Of a DNA stretch of 64,000 bases, positions 15,598 through 24,113 are shown piece after piece. The notes beneath the pieces are model-generated. The model ran no database searches, was not told the origin of the DNA, and saw only the letters and a program-made list of their open reading frames with translations. The translations under genes and the position numbers were made by a program. The first letter of the stretch is position 1. Each line of letters opens with the position of its first letter. Origin of the DNA: Brumimicrobium oceani (GTDB lineage: Bacteria > Bacteroidota > Bacteroidia > Flavobacteriales_D > Crocinitomicaceae); the NCBI RefSeq assembly GCF_003143775.1, contig NZ_QFRJ01000004.1, positions 62,001 through 126,000 on the forward strand, given 5' to 3'.

Positions 15598-17191
15598 GTT
15601 TTATTCCCCAACTTTCCATATCTGCATTGGCAAAATCAAGTCTATACTTTGTAGGTATTCCACCTTCTACCAACATAGAACCGTAATCAATTGATGGGAA
15701 AAGCTCCTCATAAGTGATCATTTCATTCAAGGAAATACGGCGATAAATATGAGAACGAGTTAAGTTTTTAGTTTCATCCAACCCAGATGCTCCTAGAAGT
15801 TCAACATAATTTTTCACCAATTTGGTATGGTATTCGGCTACCCGCACTTTCTTATCTTTCACTACAAGTCCCACAGAGAGTTCTTTTTTCTGCGTCGCTA
15901 CACCTGACGGACATTCGTTTGTGTTACAAATTAAGGCCTGAATACATCCCAAAGCCATCATCATCGCACGTGCCTGGTAACAAGCATCTGCCCCAAGAGC
16001 CATAGCTCTTGCTACGTGAAAAGATGAGGTGATTTTTCCTGACGCAATAATTTTAATGTGCTCACGTATTCCTAAGCCATTCAAAATATTGTGAACAAAG
16101 TCTAAACCATCTATCATAGGAGCACCTACATAGTTACTAAACTCAGGTGGTGCAGCTCCTGTTCCACCTTCACCCCCATCAACCGCGATATAGTCTGGGT
16201 AGATATCTAAGTGAATCATCGCTTTACAGATAGCAATAAATTCACTTTTATGACCTATACACAACTTAAAACCAATTGGTTTTCCACCAGATAAATCTCT
16301 TAATTTCTTAATGAACTTTATCATCTCCACAGGCGTATCAAATGCCGAATGAAAAGGAGGAGAAGCAACTACAGTATGTGGTTTAACGTTACGAATTCTG
16401 GCAATTTCCTCAGAGTTTTTTGAAGCAGGTAATATACCTCCATGCCCTGGTTTTGCACCTTGAGAAAGTTTTACCTCAATCATTTTAACACTCTCAATTT
16501 TGGACTTTTCTGCAAAAAGCTCAGGATTGAAATTCCCTTCCTCATCCCTGCATCCAAAGTATCCAGTACCTATTTGCCAAATTAAATCCCCACCATGCTT
16601 AAGGTGATAGTCACTTAGCCCTCCTTCACCAGTGTTGTGAGCAAAACCTCCTATTTTCGCACCACCGTTTAAGGCCTCAACAGCATTCGAACTTAAAGAG
16701 CCCAAACTCATCGCGGAAATATTTAAAATACTTGAAGAATATGGTTGTTTACAATCCTTGTTTCCAATCTTCACCCTCGGATCATGATTTAAAGTATCAA
16801 ATGCCTTTGGAGCAACGGAATGACACATCCACTCATAACCCTCTGCATATAAATCAAGCTGAGTTCCAAATGGAATAGTATCTCGAACACTCTTCGCACG
16901 CTGATAAATTGCCGACCTATCCAAACGATTGAAAGGTCTACCATCAATATCTGATTCAATAAAGTATTGATACATCTTTGGCCTTAATTCCTCCATTACG
17001 TAACGTAATCGACCCAAAAGCGGGTAAATCCTCCGTATAGATTGCTTCGTTTGAAACATATCTATATACCCCATAATTGTCAAGAGCATCACAACCGCAA
17101 ATGCAACCAACCAATACATACTCACCAAAATAGAAAGTGCAAGTGTAGCAACAACTAACAACAAACTAATAATTACGAATTTTCTTCTCAT
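15581..17191 (-). CDS. FMN-binding glutamate synthase-like family protein, membrane-anchored
   Basis: A 536-residue protein made of an N-terminal hydrophobic hairpin (about residues 8-45) and a domain like the FMN/iron-sulfur synthase domain of glutamate synthase. Conserved blocks are ISAMSLGSLSSNAVEALN, GGFAHNTGEGGLSDYH, VKLSQGAKPGHGGILP and YIAVDGGEGGTGAAP, and the cysteine-bearing region after LGADACYQARAMM suits the 3Fe-4S ligands. It lacks the glutaminase domain and has no GltD partner nearby, so it is not the standard enzyme; the reaction of this short family is not established. A terminator lies 110 bases downstream and it appears to be transcribed alone. Confidence 0.88.
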   Translation of the reverse strand: MRRKFVIISLLLVVATLALSILVSMYWLVAFAVVMLLTIMGYIDMFQTKQSIRRIYPLLGRLRYVMEELRPKMYQYFIESDIDGRPFNRLDRSAIYQRAKSVRDTIPFGTQLDLYAEGYEWMCHSVAPKAFDTLNHDPRVKIGNKDCKQPYSSSILNISAMSLGSLSSNAVEALNGGAKIGGFAHNTGEGGLSDYHLKHGGDLIWQIGTGYFGCRDEEGNFNPELFAEKSKIESVKMIEVKLSQGAKPGHGGILPASKNSEEIARIRNVKPHTVVASPPFHSAFDTPVEMIKFIKKLRDLSGGKPIGFKLCIGHKSEFIAICKAMIHLDIYPDYIAVDGGEGGTGAAPPEFSNYVGAPMIDGLDFVHNILNGLGIREHIKIIASGKITSSFHVARAMALGADACYQARAMMMALGCIQALICNTNECPSGVATQKKELSVGLVVKDKKVRVAEYHTKLVKNYVELLGASGLDETKNLTRSHIYRRISLNEMITYEELFPSIDYGSMLVEGGIPTKYRLDFANADMESWGIKLHKLQ

Positions 17192-17268
17192 AATTTAACT
17201 CCTTTAGGTACTATTATACTCTTTAGTTTATCAAACTTAATAAATCAATTAACAATTTACATAAGGTT

Positions 17269-17412
17269 TTAGTTCTTTGGAAAAAGAAAGAAAACCAACG
17301 GAATGATAAAAGTAAATATAAAATAGTAATTAGTGCCCTGAACGCCCAACATAAAAAGTATTTCTATTAAAATAGAAATTTTGAAAAGCAGAATTAGCCA
17401 AACATATACCAT
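17269..17412 (-). CDS. Possible small two-helix membrane protein
   Basis: From the ATG at 17412 a 47-residue frame starts MVYVWLILLFKISILIEILF and ends PLVFFLFPKN, enough for two membrane segments. An upstream GTG would extend it to 67 residues. There is no family match I know, no clear promoter, and AT-rich DNA easily yields such frames by chance. It is listed only as a candidate. Confidence 0.2.
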   Translation of the reverse strand: MVYVWLILLFKISILIEILFMLGVQGTNYYFIFTFIIPLVFFLFPKN

Positions 17413-17771
17413 TGAAATACAAGCTCTATTAAATTCAAAATAGAATATTTGTTCAGAATAAATTAATAGCACATTACTTCAAAAAGTCACTTCAAAGACC
17501 TTAAAAATTCTTTTCTCCCTTTTTAATTATAGAAAGGGTACTTGCCTTTTCACCAATTACTAAAAACTAACAAACAAATCTATTTAGGACTGACATAAAA
17601 TCTAAGCAACCTGGTTGCACTAGAAAGCTTCTATTCTCGGCTTCTGAAGCTTAAACAGCTAGAAGAAGAAGAATTTTATAATTATCCCCCTCGTTTTGTC
17701 CCATTCATTCACAATCGGTTGGCTGATAAAAGGATTTAAAATAAAATAAGTAGGATTAAAAGATTTTTAAC

Positions 17772-17779
17772 TATCTTTG
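17772..17779 (+). promoter_or_regulatory. -7 box of the rpsF-rpsR-rplI operon
   Basis: TATCTTTG matches TAnnTTTG exactly and lies 25 bases before the rpsF ATG. No TTG at the usual distance was seen, so the -33 element is weak or absent. Confidence 0.65.
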
Positions 17780-17804
17780 TCGCCTTAATTAAAAACATAA
17801 TAAT

Positions 17805-18164
17805 ATGAATAACTACGAGACTGTTTTCATTTTAACTCCCGTTTTGTCAGAAGATCAGACAAAGGAAGCAGTAAAGAAGTTTGAAGAAGAGATTAAATCT
17901 CTTGGCGGAAAACTAACTAATTCTGAGTCTTGGGGCTTGAAAAAATTGGCTTATCCAATTCAGAAAAAAACAACCGGATTTTATTTCCTTTTAGAATTTG
18001 AAGGAGAAGGAAACCTTGTTTCTGAATTAGAAGTGACTTTCAAACGTGACGAGCGTGTAATGCGTTTCTTAACTGTAAAAATGGACAAGCACCACAAAGA
18101 GTGGGCTGAAAAAAGAAAGTCAAGAATGAAAAATGCAAAACCTGCAAAGGCTGAAGCAAAGTAA
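17805..18164 (+). CDS. rpsF: 30S ribosomal protein S6
   Basis: The 119-residue protein opens with [13 protein letters not shown] and contains [20 protein letters not shown], diagnostic of S6, which binds 16S rRNA together with S18 on the small-subunit platform. The lysine/alanine-rich tail after residue 100 is usual. It is the first gene of rpsF-rpsR-rplI, with rpsR 31 bases downstream. In many bacteria an S6:S18-binding leader controls this operon; the leader here seems only about 20 bases long, so I cannot support that here. Confidence 0.98.
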   Translation: MNNYETVFILTPVLSEDQTKEAVKKFEEEIKSLGGKLTNSESWGLKKLAYPIQKKTTGFYFLLEFEGEGNLVSELEVTFKRDERVMRFLTVKMDKHHKEWAEKRKSRMKNAKPAKAEAK

Positions 18165-18195
18165 TTAAAGTAAAGAACCAAAAAAAATTGCAATT

Positions 18196-18456
18196 ATGGC
18201 ACAAGATGTAAGATATTTATCGCCGGTAAACATTGACATTAAAAAGGACAAATACTGTCGTTTTAAGAAAAGCGGAATCAAATTCGTAGACTACAAAGAC
18301 GCTAACTTTTTATTGAAACTCTTAAACGAACAAGGTAAGATTTTACCACGTCGTATCACAGGGACTTCTTCTAAGTTTCAAAGTAGAGTGAACAAGGCTG
18401 TTAAACGTGCTCGTCACATAGCGATCCTTCCATACGTTGGAGATCAATTAAGATAA
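18196..18456 (+). CDS. rpsR: 30S ribosomal protein S18
   Basis: The 86-residue protein carries FVDYKDANFLLKLLNEQGKI and the basic end RARHIAILPYVGDQL, diagnostic of S18, partner of S6. There is one N-terminal cysteine only, so it is not a zinc-ribbon variant. It lies between rpsF and rplI with spacings of about 31 bases on each side, which indicates one operon. Confidence 0.98.
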   Translation: MAQDVRYLSPVNIDIKKDKYCRFKKSGIKFVDYKDANFLLKLLNEQGKILPRRITGTSSKFQSRVNKAVKRARHIAILPYVGDQLR

Positions 18457-18487
18457 GCCTATATATTAACACATTAAAAAGACAATT

Positions 18488-18934
18488 ATGGAAATCATAT
18501 TAAAGAAAAATGTCGATAAACTGGGTTACAAAGACGATATCGTTGAAGTAAAACCTGGATATGCACTTAACTTCCTAATCCCACAAGGATACGGAACAGT
18601 GGCTACAAAGTCAACAAAAAAAGCGCATGAAGAAGTTTTGAGACAACGTTCTCATAAAGAAGATAAAATCAAAGAAGAAGCTGCAGAAGTTGCTAAGAAA
18701 ATTGAAGGTGTTACCATCAAGATTGGAGCAAAAGTTGGAGAGAATGGACGTATTTTCGGTTCTGTTAACACAATTCAGTTAGCTGAAATGTTAAAAGCTG
18801 AAGGTATCGATGTTGACAGAAGATCTTTGAAAATTGTAGAAGAGCCAATTAAAGAAGTTGGAACGTATACAGGAATCGCAAACCTTCACAAAGAAGTTTC
18901 TGCTGAATTCAAATTTGAAGTAATCGAAGAGTAA
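18488..18934 (+). CDS. rplI: 50S ribosomal protein L9
   Basis: The 148-residue protein has the L9 N-terminal domain (VDKLGYKDDIVEVKPGYALN), a long lysine/glutamate-rich central helix (about residues 45-80) and the C-terminal rRNA-binding domain (GRIFGSVNTIQLAEML). L9 sits at the base of the L1 stalk and influences frame maintenance. Length and layout are normal. It is last in the operon and is followed within 20 bases by a strong terminator. Confidence 0.98.
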   Translation: MEIILKKNVDKLGYKDDIVEVKPGYALNFLIPQGYGTVATKSTKKAHEEVLRQRSHKEDKIKEEAAEVAKKIEGVTIKIGAKVGENGRIFGSVNTIQLAEMLKAEGIDVDRRSLKIVEEPIKEVGTYTGIANLHKEVSAEFKFEVIEE

Positions 18935-18952
18935 TCTTTGTAAACAATACTA

Positions 18953-18988
18953 AAAAAACCGTCCCGAGTAATCGAGGACGGTTTTTTT
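18953..18988. terminator. Bidirectional terminator between rplI and the SpoU methyltransferase gene
   Basis: AAAAAACCGTCC and GGACGGTTTTTT form a 12-base stem, with T tracts on both strands. It serves the rightward rplI operon and the convergent leftward genes. Confidence 0.88.
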
Positions 18989-18998
18989 ATGCAATTCT

Positions 18999-19466
18999 TT
19001 ATGGCAATTTTGTTGGAAGTTTCGATATTCTATCGTGCATCACAATGCTACCTGCCACAGCAACATTCAACGAATTTGTTCCTGGCAATTGTATTAAATC
19101 ATGACATCTATCCAGCACTTCTTCCGGTAAACCATTGTCCTCAGCGCCCAATAGATATACTGCACGTGGAGTATGTTCATATTCGGACAATAACTCAGCA
19201 CGTTCATCCAACTCTACACCAACAAGCTTGCTGTTGTATGGAATATGCTTGTAAAAGTCATCAAAATCATCATAATGAAACAAGGGAATCTCACGCCAAG
19301 ACTTCAAGACATCTGAAGTCTGCTTTTTATAACTTTTGCCTATCGTAAAAATATAAGAAGCCCCTAAAATATATGCTGACCTCCAAAGCGTTCCAATATT
19401 ATGTCCGCGTTTGTGTTGCATAATTCCAATACCAAAATAATTAGCTTCATCTGCCTTAACCTTCAT
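18999..19466 (-). CDS. SpoU/TrmH-family RNA 2'-O-ribose methyltransferase
   Basis: A 155-residue single-domain SPOUT methyltransferase. The three family motifs are present: HNIGTLWRSAYILGA, AVYLLGAEDNGLPEEVL and IQLPGTNSLNVAVAGSIVMHD, the last forming the trefoil knot that binds S-adenosylmethionine. It should methylate a ribose in tRNA or rRNA; the target cannot be read from the sequence. It has no extra N-terminal RNA-binding domain. It follows the DoxX gene by 25 bases on the same strand and shares the terminator with rplI. Confidence 0.9.
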   Translation of the reverse strand: MKVKADEANYFGIGIMQHKRGHNIGTLWRSAYILGASYIFTIGKSYKKQTSDVLKSWREIPLFHYDDFDDFYKHIPYNSKLVGVELDERAELLSEYEHTPRAVYLLGAEDNGLPEEVLDRCHDLIQLPGTNSLNVAVAGSIVMHDRISKLPTKLP

Positions 19467-19491
19467 AATTTCTAAGTATAAAATAAGCGCT

Positions 19492-19902
19492 TTAATTTCT
19501 AATTAAACGGTCTACTGAAAAGTTCCCCGGTCCCATTAGAAATATCGCTACATATCCCACCAAATATGCTAAAGGCAGCTCTATTTTACCGAAAGCATCT
19601 CCACTATGAACAACAAACACTGCAACAGCCATAGTAACGATTAAAGGAACAATAGCATATCTAGTAAAAAGTCCAGCAGCAACGAGAATTGCACAAACAA
19701 CTTCCGCAAAAACAGCCAAAATTAAAGAGAAGGTAGCTCCTATTCCAAATGGATCTGGAAATTGGATTTCTCCATTTCCAAAAAGCACTTGCCATTTACC
19801 CAGTCCATGTTCATAAAACATCGCTAATCCAAAAACTAATCTGAGCAGCAAAGCGCTAATATCATTTCCATATCTAATTTCTGTTACACTCCTTCTCATC
19901 AA
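19492..19902 (-). CDS. DoxX-family membrane protein
   Basis: A 136-residue protein with four predicted membrane segments. The pattern RLVFGLAMFYEHGLGKW, then GIGATFSLILAVFAEVVCAILVAAGLFTR, is typical of DoxX, where the H-G-K and AE-C residues are conserved. The biochemical role of most DoxX proteins is unclear; some act in redox or oxidative-stress membrane complexes. It begins a two-gene leftward unit with the SpoU methyltransferase. Confidence 0.88.
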   Translation of the reverse strand: MMRRSVTEIRYGNDISALLLRLVFGLAMFYEHGLGKWQVLFGNGEIQFPDPFGIGATFSLILAVFAEVVCAILVAAGLFTRYAIVPLIVTMAVAVFVVHSGDAFGKIELPLAYLVGYVAIFLMGPGNFSVDRLIRN

Positions 19903-20044
19903 TATTGTTTTTTTTATTTTTCCGATAAAATTTAAGATGTCTCTGCATTCTTAAAAGGTAAAACTAATTAGCATTGACACTTCTCTGTAAATATAAATAT
20001 AAATCCAAAACTAAAGGAGAGATAAGGAATAACTGACAAAGAAA

Positions 20045-20076
20045 TTGACTTTAAACCCTACTTATATGTAACTTTG
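20045..20076 (+). promoter_or_regulatory. Promoter of the HEAT-like gene
   Basis: TTG at 20045-20047 and TAACTTTG at 20069-20076 are separated by 21 bases, close to the Bacteroidota consensus TTG-N19-TAnnTTTG. The start codon is at 20093, leaving a short leader. Confidence 0.75.
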
Positions 20077-20092
20077 TAAAAAAGATAATAAC

Positions 20093-20659
20093 ATGGCATC
20101 AGCAGAAAGAGCAGCAGAACAAAGAGCAAAAATTAAGAGCATTCTCAAGGATATTAATACGGGAGATGAGAAGAAGATTATTGATGGATTGAAAGCTTTA
20201 AAGGTAAATGGTGATGACAATGTAATTACGCCAATTATAGATATCTGGAATAAAGGTGTTTCCCCAAACGCAGAACAAGAAATTATTACATTTATTGGGG
20301 ACATTAAATCGACATCGAGCGCTCAAACAATTATGGATGTCCTACTCAACAATGAATACAGTAAAATCCATTTACCGCTCTTATCAACAGTTTGGAATAG
20401 CAAAGTTGACTATTCAGAATACATTGTAGATTTCGTTTCAATAGCCGTTCAAAATGACTTTTTAGTAGCATTAGAATGTTTAACCATAATTGAAAACATG
20501 GAAGGACCATTCGAGGAACATCACATTTTAGATGCTGAGATTATATTAAGAGAATTTGCTGAGAAACATAACGAAGAAAAAGCAGAAGAAGAGAAAAAAG
20601 TTCAAATGATTTTAGAAATTTCTAAATTGGTGAAGTCTTTTGATGATCAGATCATGTAG
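20093..20659 (+). CDS. HEAT-repeat-like cytoplasmic protein of unknown function
   Basis: A 188-residue, almost wholly helical, acidic protein without signal peptide or membrane segment. Alternating helices such as IIDGLKALKVNGDDNVITPI and IITFIGDIKSTSSAQTIMDV suggest two to three HEAT-like repeats, a scaffold for protein contacts. The C-terminus is charged (HNEEKAEEEKKVQ). I recall similar unnamed proteins in Flavobacteriales, but no function. It has its own promoter and is flanked by leftward genes, so it is transcribed alone. Confidence 0.75.
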   Translation: MASAERAAEQRAKIKSILKDINTGDEKKIIDGLKALKVNGDDNVITPIIDIWNKGVSPNAEQEIITFIGDIKSTSSAQTIMDVLLNNEYSKIHLPLLSTVWNSKVDYSEYIVDFVSIAVQNDFLVALECLTIIENMEGPFEEHHILDAEIILREFAEKHNEEKAEEEKKVQMILEISKLVKSFDDQIM

Positions 20660-20690
20660 GTTTTACGGCTTTATTGATTGGAAATAAGAT

Positions 20691-20790
20691 CGGAAATAAA
20701 AAACAGAGTCTCAAACCATTGCCTTCGACAAAGTTAGTCAACGAAAAAGACTTCGAAAACTGAAGTTGTCGAAGGCACCGGAAATAAAAG
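20691..20790. repeat. Inverted-repeat element bounded by short direct repeats
   Basis: GCCTTCGACAA at 20721-20731 is mirrored by TTGTCGAAGGC at 20766-20776. CGGAAATAAAA appears at 20691 and again at 20779, bracketing the structure. This looks like a small inserted hairpin element with a duplicated flank. The GCCTTCGACAA type of arm is common among bacterial dispersed repeats. Confidence 0.55.
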
Positions 20791-20800
20791 TAATTCTATA

Positions 20801-21415
20801 TTAAAACAAACCATTAATTTCCGCATCAATTGCAGAAATTATTCTTCCCAAATCCTCAGGGTTTTCATGGTAGTTATTATTGTCCACGTCTACAATAATC
20901 ATCTTGCCTTTATCATAAGTACTAATCCACGCTTCATATCTTTCATTCAAACGTTTCAAGTAATCTAAACGGATGGACTCTTCGTATTCACGTCCTCTTT
21001 TTTGAATCTGATTTACCAAAGTGGGTACACTCGCTCTCAAATAAATCAATAAATCTGGGGCGGAAACAAAAGACTCAATTAGGTTAAATAAAGAAAAATA
21101 ATTTTCAAAATCTCTTGTCGTCATCAAGCCCATTGAATGAAGGTTAGGCGCAAAAATATATGCATCTTCATATATCGTTCGGTCTTGAATAACCACTTTG
21201 TCGGTTTGTTGAATCTCTTGAATCTGAGTAAATCTACTGTTCAGATAATACACTTGCAGGTTAAAAGACCAACGTTGCATGTCTTCATAAAAATCATTCA
21301 AATATGGATTTTGAGACACATTTTCATAATGTGTTTCCCAGCCATAATGTTTAGATAGTAACTCCGTTAAAGTTGTTTTTCCTGACCCTATATTTCCTGC
21401 AACTGCAATATGCAT
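20801..21415 (-). CDS. Deoxynucleoside kinase
   Basis: A 204-residue kinase that phosphorylates deoxynucleosides with ATP or another NTP in nucleotide salvage. The P-loop is GNIGSGKTT at residues 7-15, the catalytic DR motif lies in VIQDRTIYEDAYIF, and the lid is arginine-rich (QIQKRGREYEESI). The layout is that of the dCK/dGK/dNK family rather than thymidine kinase type II. Substrate preference cannot be read by eye. It lies about 55 bases downstream of the secreted protein gene on the same strand, so co-transcription is possible. Confidence 0.9.
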   Translation of the reverse strand: MHIAVAGNIGSGKTTLTELLSKHYGWETHYENVSQNPYLNDFYEDMQRWSFNLQVYYLNSRFTQIQEIQQTDKVVIQDRTIYEDAYIFAPNLHSMGLMTTRDFENYFSLFNLIESFVSAPDLLIYLRASVPTLVNQIQKRGREYEESIRLDYLKRLNERYEAWISTYDKGKMIIVDVDNNNYHENPEDLGRIISAIDAEINGLF

Positions 21416-21469
21416 AATTCAACTTATTAAATGATGGACTAAAATACTAATATTGTTTTAAAATGAGAG

Positions 21470-22288
21470 TTACTTCAGCCTAATTAATGAATATTTACTT
21501 ACCCCTTTCTTATCTTTCAAGTAAACTTTGTTTCCAAACACACGCAGTTCCTCAATTCCCTCCTTAGGAAGAGTTACGGACTCCTCTTTATTCAATTTCA
21601 TGTTGAATCTAACAATTGAATCTTTCTCTAAAATGTAAAGGTACTTTTCGGTCGGATATACCTGCAAAGCACTTTCATAAGGATACTTTCTAATCAAACT
21701 TCCATAATAGTCAAAAACAAATAAACCTACTCCTTCATAAAACAGAAACAATTGATTTTGTCTCTCTACCATAGTACTAGGCATATCACTGTAGGTAATT
21801 GCCATCAGGTTGGATATCTCAGATCGAGCTACGCTAGAATTAACGCCTTCAAACCGAACTAAACGTGCGTTTTGTTCATCGAAAACCCAAAAGCGGTTTG
21901 TCTGATCTGAATAACAAACTTGAGTAGCAAACCCAATGCTCAACTGTGCTAGGTCTATTTTACCCTCCTGGAAAGAAAGGGTATTATCCAAGAAACCAAT
22001 ACTTTGCTGGTTTTCAGAAAAAATTAATGTTTTTAAGGAATGTCGGGCGTCAATTTTCGAAATATTTCCAAATCCCTTTCGGCTTTGAGTAAAACTGAGA
22101 TTAAAATTGGTGTCTAGCTTATGCAATGTTCCCTGCTCTGAAATTATTAATTCCTCTAAAGGTGAAATATCCCAAGCTTCAATATTTCTGTTTAAATATT
22201 CCCTTTCAAGCTTCCATTCCAAAGTTTGAGCCAAGGAGTTAGCGGCCAATTGAAAGATTATTAGCGAGGAAAGAATTAATGTTTTCAT
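21470..22288 (-). CDS. Secreted beta-propeller-like protein, coupled to the GH3 gene
   Basis: A 272-residue protein with signal peptide MKTLILSSLIIFQLAANSLA and repeated short strand pairs such as TNRFWVFDEQNARLVRF and YGSLIRKYPYESALQVYPTE, which suggest a beta-propeller. I do not know a function. Its ATG overlaps the stop of the upstream GH3 gene by four bases (ATGA), so translation is coupled and the two products are made together. Whether they act together is not known. Confidence 0.7.
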   Translation of the reverse strand: MKTLILSSLIIFQLAANSLAQTLEWKLEREYLNRNIEAWDISPLEELIISEQGTLHKLDTNFNLSFTQSRKGFGNISKIDARHSLKTLIFSENQQSIGFLDNTLSFQEGKIDLAQLSIGFATQVCYSDQTNRFWVFDEQNARLVRFEGVNSSVARSEISNLMAITYSDMPSTMVERQNQLFLFYEGVGLFVFDYYGSLIRKYPYESALQVYPTEKYLYILEKDSIVRFNMKLNKEESVTLPKEGIEELRVFGNKVYLKDKKGVSKYSLIRLK

Positions 22289-23820
22289 GCTTCCTTCACT
22301 TCAATAACAGTGCTAGACTTTAATTTAAGCACCTCCTCCAATATTTTCCTGTCATTTGACAATCGCGGAACCTTATGTTGACCACCCAATTTACCTTTAC
22401 TTTTCAACCAATTTTCAAACAAATTAGGTTCGGCTTTGTGAACAATTGGAAAGTTTAAAGTTAAATTCTTCGTTCGTTTAGCATCATAATCGGAATTAAG
22501 TTCTCTTAAAGTATCATCTAATATTTGCGAAAACTCCTCCATGTTATCAGGTTCTTTGTTGAACTCAACAATCCATTCATGTCCTCCCTGTTTTCCTTCC
22601 TCCATATAAACTGGACAAGCGGTGTAATCTTTTAGCAAGGCATGGGTCTTTTCACAGGCAACCCTTATGGCATTATCAGTATTATCAACAATCACCTCTT
22701 CACCAAACACATTGATAAAATGCTTAGTTCTTCCAGTAACTTTAACCCTGTAAGGCTTAATGCTCGTAAACTTAACCGTGTCCCCCAAAATATACCTCCA
22801 CAAGCCTCCATTTGTAGAAATAACTAGTGCGTAATTTTTATTTAGTTCTATATCTTTTAAACCGATAACTGTTTCAGAAGCCGTTCCCTTGTATGCATTC
22901 ATTGGAATAAATTCGAAAAATATACCATAATCAAGCATCAATAGTAAATCACCATCCAATTCATCTTGAATACCAAAAAAACCCTCGGACGCGTTGTATG
23001 ACTCAATATAATGCATATCCTGATGCGGAATAATTCTATTGAACTCTTTTTCGTAAGGTTTAAAGCTTACCCCACCGTGCATAAAAAGTTCTAAGTTTGG
23101 CCAAACTTCCCTGATGTCTGTTTTCCCAGATTTTTCTAAAATTCGATTCATTAAAACCAATGTCCAACTTGGCACACCAGAAATACTAGATACATCTTCA
23201 TACATCGTTTCTTCTGCCAGCTTTTCAATTTTTTCCTCCCATTCACTCATCAATGCCGTTTCTCGCGATGGAATTCTTTTAATTTCTACCCACCAAGGTA
23301 AATTCTTTAAAATAATTGAGGACAAATCACCGGTATAACTATCTGGCCGAAGCTTGTTCTGTTCGGCTGTTCCACCAACAACTAAGTGCTTACCTTTATA
23401 CAATTTGGTATTTGGAAATTGAGAATAGTAAATAGCCAAAAGGTCTTTCCCCCCTTTATAATGGCACTCTTCCAAGGAATCTTTCGTAACAGGAATAAAT
23501 TTACTTCTATCGGAAGTTGTACCTGAAGATTTTGCAAACCACTGTGTTTCTCCTGGCCACAAAACATCTTCCTCTCCAGCAACCTCACGCTCCACCCACT
23601 CTTTTACATTGTCATAATCTTGAAGAGGGACAAGCCTTTTAAATTCGTCATAATGATTAATATCATCGAACCCGTATTGTTTTCCAAAAACTGTTTTACG
23701 ACCACTTAAAATAAGGCGTTCGAACCATTCCTTCTGAACCTCAACAGGATGCATTCTGAATAAATCGATTTGATGAATTCGTTTTTTTATTATCCACCCG
23801 AAAATTGAATTAAACGGCAT
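22285..23820 (-). CDS. GH3 auxin-responsive promoter family protein (acyl-adenylase fold)
   Basis: A 511-residue protein of the GH3 family, whose plant members adenylate a carboxylic acid and join it to an amino acid. Seen here are the N-terminal helices (RIHQIDLFRMHPVEVQKEW), the ATP-binding loop FAKSSGTTSDRSKFIPVT, a segment YNASEGFFGIQDE, and GLWRYILGDTVKFTS with the conserved Y-x-LGD. Length is typical of bacterial members. Substrates of bacterial GH3 proteins are not established to my knowledge. It is the first gene of a coupled pair with the secreted protein that follows. Confidence 0.9.
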   Translation of the reverse strand: MPFNSIFGWIIKKRIHQIDLFRMHPVEVQKEWFERLILSGRKTVFGKQYGFDDINHYDEFKRLVPLQDYDNVKEWVEREVAGEEDVLWPGETQWFAKSSGTTSDRSKFIPVTKDSLEECHYKGGKDLLAIYYSQFPNTKLYKGKHLVVGGTAEQNKLRPDSYTGDLSSIILKNLPWWVEIKRIPSRETALMSEWEEKIEKLAEETMYEDVSSISGVPSWTLVLMNRILEKSGKTDIREVWPNLELFMHGGVSFKPYEKEFNRIIPHQDMHYIESYNASEGFFGIQDELDGDLLLMLDYGIFFEFIPMNAYKGTASETVIGLKDIELNKNYALVISTNGGLWRYILGDTVKFTSIKPYRVKVTGRTKHFINVFGEEVIVDNTDNAIRVACEKTHALLKDYTACPVYMEEGKQGGHEWIVEFNKEPDNMEEFSQILDDTLRELNSDYDAKRTKNLTLNFPIVHKAEPNLFENWLKSKGKLGGQHKVPRLSNDRKILEEVLKLKSSTVIEVKEA

Positions 23821-23946
23821 ATCTTAATTTTTCTTGCATGAAGATACAAAGAACGACGAATAAATTTAGAATAAAAAGAATCTTTTTTAACAACCTTTGG
23901 TGCAATTCCTGCGTCTATAGATTGGGTTTATTAACGATTTATTTTG

Positions 23947-23980
23947 AAAAAGGCTATGTTCTTAGGGATATAGCCTTTTT
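23947..23980 (+). terminator. Hairpin with T run in the GH3-der spacer
   Basis: AAAAAGGCTAT and ATAGCCTTTTT form an 11-base stem with a 12-base loop and a T run. It looks like a terminator, yet no rightward gene ends before it and the GH3 gene starts upstream of it on the other strand, so its purpose is unclear. Confidence 0.6.
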
Positions 23981-24074
23981 TATTGATCCTAGAAACAGAG
24001 AAAAGGCGAGCTGCCATTTTTTTAAATTGGATATTTTTTTTGAGTATTAAAGCAGAAGAGAAAGCGAGTATATA

Positions 24075-24113
24075 AACAAAAAAGTGGCTAAACATAAAAT
24101 ATTTAGCCACTTT
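24075..24113 (-). terminator. Terminator of the era-der unit
   Basis: AAAGTGGCTAAA and TTTAGCCACTTT form a perfect 12-base stem with a 9-base loop. Read leftward it is followed by a T run, 15 bases past the der stop. Confidence 0.85.

Larger units (their letters stand above)
17192..17804. other. Spacer of about 610 bases before rpsF
   Basis: Apart from one doubtful small membrane-protein frame (17269-17412, leftward) and the rpsF promoter at its right end, I see no gene, RNA or repeat. The sequence is AT-rich and low in complexity. Confidence 0.5.

Noticed and set aside
23838-24050. Rightward 70-codon frame before der
   Set aside because: It runs through a terminator-like hairpin and part of its product is coded by the stem, so it looks accidental.
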